From assembly GCF_020882245.1 (NCBI RefSeq), contig NC_083597.1, forward strand, positions 70,844,152 through 70,908,151: 64,000 bases of DNA, in the 5' to 3' direction. The position numbers and the translations under genes are program-made. The notes under the pieces are model-generated. The model was given only the letters and a program-made list of their open reading frames with translations, did not search any database and had not been told where the DNA came from. This document shows, one piece after another, positions 1 to 11,600 of this stretch. The stretch's first letter is position 1, and every line of letters starts with the position of its first letter. This stretch comes from Rhopalosiphum padi (lineage: Eukaryota; Arthropoda; Insecta; Hemiptera; Aphididae).

Positions 1-1839
1 TAAAGCGATTCAAATAAGTAATCCCTTCTGAGCTACGAATACAATAATTGACCAATTACAAAACTAATAACTAATGAATGTACGTACTATAAAAGGTAGA
101 TAACCCATCGACCATAAGAAACCATTAATTGTTTACTGATTAATAACATTGAAAGATGACAAATAATGAAGTAACTATATTATTTACATTTTATGTATGA
201 ATCATATTCTGAAAATTATTAATCACCAACAATCATAACATTTAAAAATATTAGTTTAATTCAATAATATATTATATTGTTATTCATCAGCATTCAGCAA
301 TGATGAATGTGTCATGCTGATACCTTGAGTGTAATGTGGTATAATTTGAATATAACATTATTTACAACTATTCACGACATCCTGATTAACTTAATCCATA
401 TGGTACGCGCGGCAAAATAAAAGTTACTGTTTAGATAGTTATTAATTTATTATATTGTATAGATTTAAAGCAAACACAAATTTATCAAATTTTATTATTA
501 TAATCTTATTAGTTATTAGTCAGTTGTATCTTCGCAATTATGTATTTATGAAGTAATAAAATCATATTTAAATGATAGGTAATAAATTTTGAATATATAG
601 GTAGAAAATATTATATTATTAATGAGTGGTTAGGTATTTAAAAATATACTAAGTATGTTTACATACTTATTTATGAATTAATATCTTAATTTGAGGTTAC
701 ATCGAATGTTTTGGTTTTGTGTAGTATAGAGTTCCGAGATTCAAAAATTACAATTTATTCAATTACTTCAAGATATCTTCTAGATATTTTATTCTTATTT
801 TTCAATAAAATACATATCAATACCCGCGATACGTCTGTATCTGTCTAGCGTCTACACATATTAATATATAATTGAGTAGGTACCTAGTTACTTATTCATT
901 CAGTTCATTTAGTTAAATATTAAAATATGATCTAAATTTTCAAAAACATATTTATATTTTATGCATGACTTACTTTACTGAATATGTTGGTTGGTCGATG
1001 TCAGTTTCTGCATAGTCAGCGATCGTTATAAATATGTTACCCGATTTTGGCAAATTAAATATTATACCTATATATTTTACTAAATTATGTTATAAGGAAA
1101 CTGTCTACTATGATTTGTTTATGAAGAAGTATATATTTTTAGGGTCAGAATAACTAACGACCCACAAAATTATATAAGAATGGAGTACAATATTAATGAA
1201 GTAATTATGCTAACATATAACCATATAACTATATAAGCACATAATCTCGTCGATGATACTTGGTATAAAGACGGTAAAAAATTAATTTTTCTGAAAAACA
1301 AAATTATTATTCTTATAAGGTATTTTTTTTATGTATGCACTTATTTTATGTAAATCTATTTGTAGTGATTTAATGGATTGGAAATACCCAAATAATATAA
1401 TATCTTAATATGCTTGCTACATTAATATTTTTATTATGATATTTTAAACTTTTATTAACTAAAATTCTTTAAATTTATTCAACAAATTTTAATGTTCAAT
1501 ACTTGCTTAAATTAACAAACTATAAGGATTATAATAATAGTTTTTTTTAAATTAAAAAGTATACTTCAAATAATAAGTAATTCTTACACATTTTTTTGTT
1601 GTGATAGATTATATTATTATCCTCAAAATTTATATTTGTGTTTATTATTTTCCGTTTGTGACCATGACCATATATTTAAGTTCACCGATAAAAAATAGAA
1701 ACTTTAAAAGTCATTGCTATAATATAATATGTTAGTTAGTAATATATAAATATATTATATTATAATATAGGTATATTATACTTGGTTAACCACCTAGGTA
1801 ACTTAGGTATTGTAATATTATATAATATTATGTACTTCG

Positions 1840-2420
1840 TCGAAGTTCGTTGCAGCTAGAGCAGTCGCGCAGTGGTAATAAATGTTTTCAATAGGAAAAT
1901 TAGTCAAATGGACTTACCAAAATGGATGGGTTGGAGCTGACAAAACGATAACTCAATACTTTAATAGACACGTCTAGTGTCGAAGAACGGTTAGATAAGT
2001 TGATATTCTTGTTTGTATTTGTATTTTTTATTTTCTCTCCAATCCCAACCTTTCCCTCCCCGGGCAGGTCACACTAAACAAACACCACATCGCTGGAATA
2101 ATTTATTAATTATACTTTAAGGTATATAGAAGCGATTGGTTCGAGGAAATAATTTATTCGGAGTTTTGTATTCACCGCATTCATGCGGGTCCCAAACCAA
2201 TAAACCATTATAATATTGTAGCTATATCGCCTATATCCACTATGCTAACAACTAATACTAACTAGACCGACCAGGGGGACAACAACCACGATACAGTGGC
2301 ATATTTATGATTATGACACGCGGGCACAGAAGTCGGCGTGCCGTTAGTATAATTCAAACAAGAAAAGTCAATTACCGAATGACGACGACGTGCGTTTGTT
2401 TGAACGTATATTAGTTGTAT
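1840..2420. promoter_or_regulatory. CpG-richer stretch, possible promoter/5' exon of an off-window minus-strand gene
   Basis: This stretch has many more CpG and GC-rich words than its surroundings (GCAGTCGCGCAG, CCTCCCCGGGCAGG, GACACGCGGGCAC, GACGACGACGTGCG). On the minus strand a strong donor (TTTTG|GTAAGTCC) has its GT at 1917-1916, and a strong acceptor (TTTTGTCAG) lies just 19 bp upstream of it, with its AG at 1938-1937. This is consistent with a non-coding first exon of a minus-strand gene leaving the window to the left. It is an inference from composition and splice signals; no protein is recognisable. Confidence 0.3.
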
Positions 2421-2959
2421 TTAAATTTTCGGTTCCGTTTGTATGTTTATAATAATATATTTTGTATGCAGATAAAAGAGTTTAACACGCGAGCACGTCG
2501 ATAGTTGTTTTTTACTTTTGTTACTTATTATATAATAATATGTCCAGCCATATTTGTACTATTTATTGATATAGATAACTATAAAATGTACCTACGTCCT
2601 ACATATATTATAATATTTACAATCCAACGTGTAGAAATTAATAACAATATATTATAATAATATGCATACGGTGAACATACTAAATAGTGTAGGTACATAT
2701 ACAGTATATTATCATTATACTCATATTATATAGGCACGTTTATGGTAATTATTGGTAAAGTAGTGGTCGTCGCGCCCCGGGTTATCTATCTGTCGATACT
2801 CGGTTAGTGTGGAATTCTGATTAATGTACTTGCAATAAATAAGTTTTCGGCTCGGGAACTTGTCAAAGAGTTTAATAGTTTTTAATTAAAATAAAAATAC
2901 AAAACATCGATCGGTTAATCGGTTAATGTCATATAATACTTATAATAACCGTATTAATG

Positions 2960-2987
2960 TATTATATATATATTTATATATATATGT
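2960..2987. repeat. (TA)n-rich microsatellite
   Basis: An interrupted TATATA tract. Similar tracts occur throughout the non-coding DNA and are listed only where they are long. Confidence 0.7.
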
Positions 2988-3401
2988 ATTTATGAGGACA
3001 TAATATCATTATTTGTATTTTGTGCTAAATATTGGTTTTTATGAGCACACGCATAGCGATAAAGTAAAATGTATCATTATTATGCAAGATATGATATGTT
3101 TTACTTTATTATTTGAAATACAATATACTGCGTCGTATAAAGTATTATACCGTAACTCATAAGTAAGAGGTACTTGCTTAAAACTTATATTGAAAATACA
3201 ATAGCTAAAAATTATAATATAATGATATTATATACATTAATACATTTTGTAAACGAATATCATTTATACGCTTATAGGAGTAACCTGCGGTATTTGGATT
3301 TGATATGAATTTCTATAGCTATTAAAAATAAATACCTATTATGTTGAACTCTCAAAAAACTGAATATAACCGAATCAAAATGTACCTATAAGAACCATAA
3401 T

Positions 3402-3427
3402 TATTTATTTATTTATTTTATTTATTT
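3402..3427. repeat. (TTTA)n microsatellite
   Basis: About six units of TTTA/TTAT with one interruption, in otherwise unremarkable AT-rich DNA. Confidence 0.75.
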
Positions 3428-5899
3428 ACGAGCGAGATCATTTTTTACATAACTTGTATTAAAAGTAATTAATAATATATTATTATACATATTAAAATAG
3501 TTATTTCCAAGTTATATAATATAATGAAACTATTAAATATTATAGAAAATATATTATAATAATGAATTATTTTCATTTAAATATGATAATTTTAAAAGTA
3601 CTGTTATAATGCCATGAAAATAAATACAATTACGTATAGTATAACATCTAAAATACATAGTTATTTTAGTTTAACAATATTTCAAGTTGTATGCAAATCG
3701 TTTTAATCCCACAAAATTAGTACACTATTACTTAGATGATATGAATTTGGATTAAATTTTGGTACACTCGGTATAGACTACAAATAGTATTGTAATATAC
3801 GACATTACAACATGAATGAATACAAAACAATATAAATACATATATACAGTATATGTATTATTGTCAATAATTGGGTTAATATAATAAAAAAAAAAAAAAC
3901 ATAAATTTAACATAAAATTAAAGTTTTAATGACAAAGGTCGAAGAATCGAATTTATATTAGTTAGAGCGAAAAATATATTTTGCCTCGCGGCGCTGACGT
4001 GGGTAGTTACGCTACTACTGTTCAAATCTGTTGTAGCAATGTAACATGGGTGTAATTTGTGGGATCCATATTCCATGGTTGTGTATTTTCGTCCCATATA
4101 AATGCTCTTTATAGTTTATACTTTACAAATTTGTTGTTAAAAATTGATAGATGCTTTTCTAATACAAATAATAATATTTTAATGGTTTTTAGATATTTTT
4201 TTAAAATAATTTCTAAACGGCTATAAATATATTTATTTAATATATCAAGTAATATTTATACCAAATATTTTGAATCATCTTTTGTATTTTCTTTCGCTTA
4301 ATCATATTTAATTTAGAAATAATAAATTGGTCTTTTTACAATGCACGTACCTTAACCTACTTATTTTCATTTTTATTAAAAAAAAAACGACCAATTGTAT
4401 TAAAATTTATACTAATATTTTATTATAATTTTAAATTTGAAAGTACCTATTTTGCGAACGGCTCTGATTATAGTTGGTTAGTGAATATAGTGATGAATAT
4501 TTTTACATTTCGGGTAAAATTCTGAAACGACACCCGGCTTGAATTATAGAAAAGCAGCTACATATACAGGTCATTGCCCATCGGCTCATAGTAATAATTC
4601 GTATCTACAAATAATAGTATAGGTATATTATATAATTTTAAGCACATTCCAAATAATAATAAGACGAAGAACCCACGGCATTGTGTATAGACAATTATTA
4701 CAATTACGCGGAAACCAGAAAACCCGAATCTAGAAAGCTTTCTCAAAATGTATAACAGGCAATTTCAAAGTGTTAATAGGTATACCCACTATCATCACGT
4801 TGTAGATATATAGATGAGTGTAATTTTAATGAAAAATCTGGCAGTGCTGAAGAAACCCCCTATTTTTTAGCTATAGTATTATAATAATTATATATGATAA
4901 TATTATGATCATGAAAAAATTAGCAACTTCACCCCCACGCCAGCATTCAATTAGCATATAATATTAAATAATAGCTTTATACAATATTGTACATTAGATA
5001 CCTATACTTACTTAGATAAGTATTTAATATAAAATTTGAACTAATTATTAACCTTATAATATATCGTATATAATACGAGGGTGCTAATTATTTCAAAAGT
5101 GGGGGTGTGGATACTATAACTATTAAGCACGATTCATTTTTCCTAAATTTCAGACTATGGTGATATTAATATTCAATAATAACATTTAACCACGCTTCAG
5201 GTTTCTAGTAATGCAACCTGCAAAAATGCTCGTAAATACTAAAAATAAATGAATAAATAAATAAAATTTACTACGTAAAAAAAATGGATATACTAAGGGT
5301 AAAAGTAATTAGTTAATAAACTATAATATTAGAAAGGTACATGAAATCACATTATCTTTCCTTTTTCAAATTAAACTACGATCAGGGGCGTGCCTAGAAA
5401 TTTTTTATCTTGACAATAATCAAAGCTTTAAGTTTTTGATTGTAAACATTTTCGTCACTCCGATGAATGTATTGGTTTTACAATGCCTTTGTGTGTGTGT
5501 GTTTACAGACAATTACGTATTATTATTTTCTATACACAACGCAGAGTCGTAAATAAGGGCGGGTGGGAGGGATAGATCGTCTCCAGAGCCTTATTTTACT
5601 AATATTTTACAATATTTATAATTTAATAGTAGTCCAACTATTATATTATAAATAATAATGATCGTGTCATTGTAATACCTTAACGGAACAAAATATATTA
5701 CATTATAATTTATAATTTAGTATTAATCTGTAACGTACCCATTTAGGTGTGTACCGTTTTAAAAGTTACAATCATTCCCAAAAACTATAAAATAAATTAC
5801 CAATTTATAAAAGTAAAATAAAATACATTTTTTTATGACGTTGTGTTCGTATTGAAATATGCTGCGCTATCTGTTGGAAAAAACTATTCAATTTTACAT

Positions 5900-6192
5900 T
5901 TGTCCCACACACGGATACATGATTAATCGTGTGGATAGATCGAAGACAGAATTTTCAGCCCGCGATCGAGCAAACGTTGTTTCGTCTTATATTATATATA
6001 TATTTTTTTTATCATACTTTGAATCGTTATCAACCAGTGACCACAACTCGCGGTTGGTCTGCTGTCCGAGAGGCGCTCGTCTACCGGTCGTCGTCCTATA
6101 AAAATAATAAATATTAAATAAAAAATCAACTAAAAGTCTAAAACACTAAGATTTCACGATCTACCGTACGATACAGTCGACAAAAATAAAAT
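5900..6192 (+). promoter_or_regulatory. Probable MRPS35 promoter and 5' leader
   Basis: CpG content rises sharply here (CCCGCGATCGAG, AACTCGCGG, AGAGGCGCTCGTCTACCGG), just ahead of the MRPS35 start codon at 6193, whereas the 500 bp before it is plain AT-rich DNA. I see no convincing TATA box placed relative to a start site, and the transcription start cannot be fixed from sequence alone. The ORFs at 5859-6101 and 5929-6117 lie in this leader and look incidental. Confidence 0.45.
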
Positions 6193-8621
6193 ATGTCCGC
6201 GCTACAAACGGCGCTTCGACGAACGACGGCCGTGATGATGCCTAGTGGTTTCCATCATCCCGTCCGGGTTTGGTGTTCGACCAAAGCTATCCCTACGGGT
6301 GAGTTAATATTAAATAGGTATTATTAATTAATTTATCTCCTTAAGAATCGGAATTGGCGACCCGAGGCAAAGTGATGTGACTACGGTTGTAGATCGACGG
6401 CTTGTGCCGTTTGAAACTGGTTCGCCCATTAATTTCGTAGCGATAATTTTTTGGTCTAAAATTCACGTTAATTATACACAGATATTTTTATTGCAGACGG
6501 AAAGTTCAGGGTCTTGGACTTGAAGAAAAAAGCATTTGTGCCACATGCTAAGAAGAAGTACAATAAGACCATCACTTTACCGCCCAGGTAACATAATAAT
6601 GTTAACAGTTATTTATCGAATTGTGTTTAAATAAAAGAAAAAATATAAATGTCAATTACATTAATCATTTGATTATTTCAGAGCTTTGAGTATGCCTGTC
6701 GATCAAGAGTGGTCTAATGTATGGCCTGGTCCTAGAACATTTCATCCAGCTAGTGTACCATTGGCAGTACGACAAGGATATGATCAGAAAAGAGCATCAC
6801 CAGGAAAATATGGAAATGCTGAGCTAATGAAAATTCCAAATTTCCTACATCTTACACCACCTGCAGTAAAAAAACATTGCAGTGCTTTAAAACAGTTTTG
6901 TACCGAATGGCCCAAAGGTTTAGAAACTGATGAAGATTGTGATAAACATTTTCCAATGACAACAATAACAACAGATTACTGTCATTCATCACCGACGATT
7001 AAAGATCCAAAAGCTAGAATAGTTACATTCAAAGTATGTAGCGATTATTGCCATTTTTACTGGAGTGTTTTTGGTGATAATACCACTCGAACCAGGCTTT
7101 TTTTTTTATTTTACAATATTTATAACATACTGAAATCAGAAAATGAGATTTACCGCACTTGGGTTATAAATTTGTTAATACCGTGAAACCTCACAATAGC
7201 AGATCATTTCTTGAGGACGCGGAAATTTTCATTACTTTTCAATGTAAAAACCTTCTAATAGTGGACACTTATATTTAAAAAAAAAAATATAGGAATAACA
7301 GAAACTTTTATGCATAACCAGTATTTGACAAAATTGATTTTCTTTTTTTTAGTATATTTCATAAACGAATCACCGTAAATACTTGAAATTTTAACAATAT
7401 TTTTATAATAGCATTTCTAACAGATAAAATAATTATTTAGATTTTTCTTTTTTTAGCTATTTATAGACACTTAAGATTTTCAATCTTTTTTCTTTAAATG
7501 TTGATAACATTTTTTTTGGCTGAAGATGCTTGATAATTGAATATAACATTAAATGTTGTCCATTTACTAAAATTTCATATAAAATGATATAACGATAAAT
7601 TGAGCACATCCATTACAATGGTCCACTTGACACTTGCACCCCTTTTTTATAATTTATTATTTCTTTAAAAGGAAACTGGGTATGTTGTATTGATGTTATA
7701 TTTTAAAAATTAAAAGATTTACCGCTCTTAATAGCGGACTTTCAGTTTTTTCCACTATTCAGAGATTTCCTTAAAAATTGTTCAATTTTATGATGATTTA
7801 ATTAATTTTTATTTTGGCTATTATTCACATTTACCCAATACATATTTCATATAATCTTCTGTCTTGAACTACTAAAAATGTTCTCACTCGATGTACTTTT
7901 CAAAAAAAGTACTTATGGTATAGGTACAGTAAAAATAAAATAAATTTAAAATGTTCTTAGTCATATATGTGACTAATGTGTCAATAAATGTATGATTATT
8001 GCTTTGTGTTTACTAGATCAAACTAAGCACGTTTAATTTAGATAAACATGCAAGAGACAAAATGATCAGATTGGTTGGAGACAGATATGATGAAGAGTCT
8101 GATATACTCACTATTGTTACTGATCGTTGTCCAACAAGGAAACAAAACTATGATTATGGAGTTTACGTGCTCACAGCCCTGTATCACGAATCTAATGTAA
8201 GATATATTTGTAATACTTTAAAATGCTTATAAAAAACCATAGGTCCTAAATCCTAAATTTTGTATGACTGATTTTTATTACAGACCTTCGAGGAATGGGA
8301 ACGACTAAAACAAGAAGCAGATATGGAACATTATATTTGGGAAAACAATCCATCAAAAAAAGCCTATGTTACATTAACTCGATGGCCACAGAAGATTTCT
8401 GATGATGATGTAAAATCACATTCTATTGAAGACGATACAGTGGGACAGAAATACAAAGAAGCTGTTACAGAATTATTAAACAATGGTAAAACTAACATTT
8501 ATTCAAAAGGTTGAACATATTTAATAAAATATCTTATTTTATAGGCGAAGATACATACACTTTGAATAAATACAAAGAGGCTGTACTTGCGGTGTTATTA
8601 CCTCAAAATATACAGTCTTAG
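6193..8621 (+). CDS. MRPS35: Mitochondrial small-subunit ribosomal protein mS35 (MRPS35), 6 exons
   Basis: A structural protein of the mitochondrial 28S ribosomal subunit. Exons: 6193-6298, 6497-6587, 6682-7033, 8017-8196, 8284-8485, 8545-8621. All introns are GT-AG and the phases match, giving 1008 nt and 335 aa, close to the usual length of about 320. The start ATG opens a basic, serine/threonine-rich presequence (MSALQTALRRTT), as expected for mitochondrial import. The family signature is clear: VWPGPRTFHPASVPL in exon 3 and KMIRLVGDRY then TDRCPTRKQNYDY (residues 198-230) in exon 4, followed by LTALYHES and EEWERLK. A short separate exon 6 encodes the C-terminus (ending PQNIQS). AATAAA lies at 8655-8660, 34 bp past the stop. 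The gene converges with METTL17, whose stop codon is only 40 bp away. Intron 3 contains a MITE-like insertion. I am sure of the identity; exon 1 rests on frame and presequence character. Confidence 0.96.
7183..7771. mobile_element. MITE-like element in MRPS35 intron 3
   Basis: The left end reads GAAACCTCACAATAGCAGA and the inverted right end reads GAAATCTCTGAATAGTGGA, so about 14 of 19 positions match in inverted orientation. The interior is AT-rich with AATAGCGGAC/AATAGTGGAC words repeated near both ends. The ends resemble those of Tc1/pogo/Tigger-type DNA transposons, but the element has no transposase. It lies inside the 983-bp intron 7034-8016. The boundaries are approximate. Confidence 0.5.
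8498..8503 (-). terminator. Candidate polyadenylation signal of METTL17
   Basis: AATAAA on the minus strand (TTTATT on plus), 159 bp after the METTL17 stop codon. It lies inside MRPS35 intron 5, so the METTL17 3'UTR would run antisense to the last exon of MRPS35. A weaker ATTAAA is at 8520-8525. No canonical hexamer was seen closer to the stop. Confidence 0.5.
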
Positions 8622-8654
8622 AAAATTATAAATTAGATATTTGTTATTTTGTAC

Positions 8655-8660
8655 AATAAA
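8655..8660 (+). terminator. Polyadenylation signal of MRPS35
   Basis: AATAAA 34 bp after the MRPS35 stop codon. It is the only canonical hexamer close to the stop. The signal sits between the two convergent stop codons, so cleavage must occur inside the METTL17 coding exon on the opposite strand. Confidence 0.7.
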
Positions 8661-8661
8661 A

Positions 8662-11600
8662 TTAATTTTGTTCAGACTTGACTTCATCTTCTTCTACTTC
8701 ATTTTCTTCTTTGATCACTATTGGTAATCTATCGCCCCATTTACTTGATCGCGCACACCAATAAGGAATCCTGTGAAATAAAAAAAAACAAATTCAATAT
8801 TAAAATACAAATATGATAATAAAACAAATAATATGATACAAGAACAGTGGGTTCATTAATTTATTATTAACTTGTTCTTAATAAAATTTAATTACAATTA
8901 CCTCACCATACCACTACCATTACCTCATTGTATGTCCCATACAAAGAATTAAATAAATAGGAGCATTTAGATATTATATAATGATATATTAATATAAAAA
9001 GTATTTAAGTGCTACAGACAGTTTAATAGAACTCTCGCGTAGAGTCTCCATCTTACAAATGTATAACATAACAAATTTGCATCTAGCAGTTCCAATTTTG
9101 AGTAGTAAGCTTTAAAAATAAAGTAAATATTGTTAAACTCATTAGTAGCTCATAGTACTTTCTAATAGGGTTTTTTCACAATATTTTTAATTTGTAAACG
9201 AATTATGGGAAATATTTTATATACTCATAACAGTAATAACTACTTAATCGAGAAAGCCAACACCAAAACATATATAATATGCTAACCAATAACTTTGATA
9301 ATGGATTAATTCACTTTAATATTAAAACTAACAACACAAAATTGGTTCTACTAAACACAAATTTATTATATTTGTAAGACGGATTAAACATCCTATTAAA
9401 TAGGTATTACTATGATATAATTAAAAATAATTATTTTATTTCAAATATTTAAATAGTATGATTTGAGAGGACGTCATATCCATCTAATGAACATAAAACA
9501 TAACAAATTTGCGTTCAGCAGAATCAATTAACATGAATATTAGAGTCAATTTACTTATTATCAAACGTAATAATATTATCTAGGGCATTTGATAGGATTT
9601 TATTGATATTTTAATTTTTAAGTGAGTTATAGTTAAGTAAAATACTAAAACTTTAAAATTCTTATAAGTCATAACTCACTTTAAAATTAAAGTATCAATA
9701 AAAGCCTACCTATGAAACGCCCTAGATAATATTAATATATTATTGCCTATAATTTTGATAATAGGTAAATTGACTCTAACATTAAAGCTAACAGTATAAA
9801 ATTGAATCCACTTTGAATCCCGCTGAACGTAATTTGCTGTTATACGTTCGTAAGACGGAGACAACATGCTATGCGGAAATGACGTCGTCTTAAAATATAG
9901 AAGACCATAGCAGGTGCATAAATGCTTAATTCTTAAAATATATTTCTTAAATAGTTAAAAATGTTTTTTGTTGATATCAAAATGTGGTTATATGATGTCA
10001 TGATGTCCTCTGAAGTCTGAAAAGTACGATACAAGCGGTAACAAAACCCACTAATACCCAACATAAATAAGATTATTAAATGTGCAAAAACACTCAAATT
10101 TGGTTAAAAATGTTACATACATTTTTGAATTTCAGTTGCACTTATTATTATTGAGTAGGCTCTAACAAATTATGAAACAAATTACTACTAATTTTTTAAT
10201 AATCAGATTTTTTACGAAATATGCAAATTCTTGATGTTCCTAGTCCTGATTATAAATATATTTATAAATTGATGCCATCACGGTATCTAAATACTATGAT
10301 TTATAACCAAATATACGTATTAGTTTGAGACTTTAGCATATATTATAGTACTAAAATTACTAAAATTACTAAATGTATAACGGAGTGCTTAATTTAATCA
10401 ATTAATTATTTTTACCCACCAACCTACACGAAATTTATAGCCTTATGGGGTAGTTCAAAACACGTGATGCCGTAGGATTTAGCGTAATACCAGTTCGTCT
10501 CTGAATAAATATTATATTTATTTTATGGAAATAATGATAATTTATTTAATTGAAATCAAATTTATCCAATTGGTGAGCTCGATAAACGACTTTTGATACC
10601 AGGAATTTATGCGGATGTGTATGGCTTAGAATTAGAGTTTAGTCGTTTCTATAACACGCATGTGACACGTAAAATGATTTTTAGTACCCGGAATTCATGG
10701 AAAGTCGGCTGCCGTCTTACTGCATTCCAACACCTTCCCTTATGAATTCCTAGTACCAAAAATCGTTTTTACAGACCAAAATCTGGCCAGTGTGTGATCA
10801 TTTTTTTAAAATAGTAATCGTGATTCGTGAACGACCCTTGTCCAGTGTTGGAGTAACCATGTTGGTGGTGATATATGTTTAGTAGCCTATCAACAATGCT
10901 GTGCTATTTTACTAAAAAAAAATTTGTTTTATTCAAATACCCAATTAAAAATTTGATAATAATTAAATAAACGTATTTAATTTTATATATTTTTTTTTGC
11001 ATATTTCATAATATTGTTTTTATTTGCAGTAAAAATATTGTTCCAACGCATGCGTTGTTTGCAAACAACAATTTTAATATCATAATTATTAAGTTCTATT
11101 TGTTTACTAATTTAAAACATAAACATGTTAAGCCGCGTCCAGACCAAAGAAATATTTGTCGGAAACACATGTTTTCGACTTTGTCGTCGACAATGTTTCC
11201 GATTTCTGCTCATAAGCGGTAACATAAATATTTGTCGACGACAATGTTGGAAATAAATGTTGCTGACAAGTTGTTCTTGGTGTGGACGCAGCTTTAAAGT
11301 AACAGTAGATTATAATGATTATATTATTATAACGTGAAAACATTCAAAAATACAAACGAACACATTAAACGGTAAAATGTAAAACGGTACATTTTTTGGC
11401 ACTAAGAAAAAGAATAATTCATTATTATAATTAGGGTTTGGACTTTATATCACTGAAAAGTATTCAAATATGTGTTATAATATGCCTTAAAAACCCTCCA
11501 AAAAGCAAAAAAAAAAAATGTAAATCAAAATTGTATTAAAATTATCTTTTGCTGACAGTTTATTTTATCTTTATGTAAAAAATAGCAAAATACAATTTTA

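Larger units (their letters stand above)
1..6192. other. Left intergenic region, no recognised gene
   Basis: About 6.2 kb of AT-rich sequence with no coding region that I recognise; the ORFs in it (for example minus 4558-4746 and plus 5859-6117) are low-complexity or lie in the leader of the next gene. It holds (TA)n and (TTTA)n tracts, a stretch with more CpG at about 1840-2420 that includes a strong minus-strand splice donor at 1917-1916, and a patch at about 5385-5600 starting GGGGCGTGCCTAG, a wording typical of dispersed insect repeats. The last 250 bp before 6193 also gain CpG and are the likely promoter and leader of MRPS35. Confidence 0.6.

Noticed and set aside
5859..6117. Two overlapping ORFs (80 and 62 codons) before MRPS35
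   Set aside because: They lie in the CpG-richer leader, overlap in different frames, and show no family resemblance; higher C+G simply makes stops rarer.
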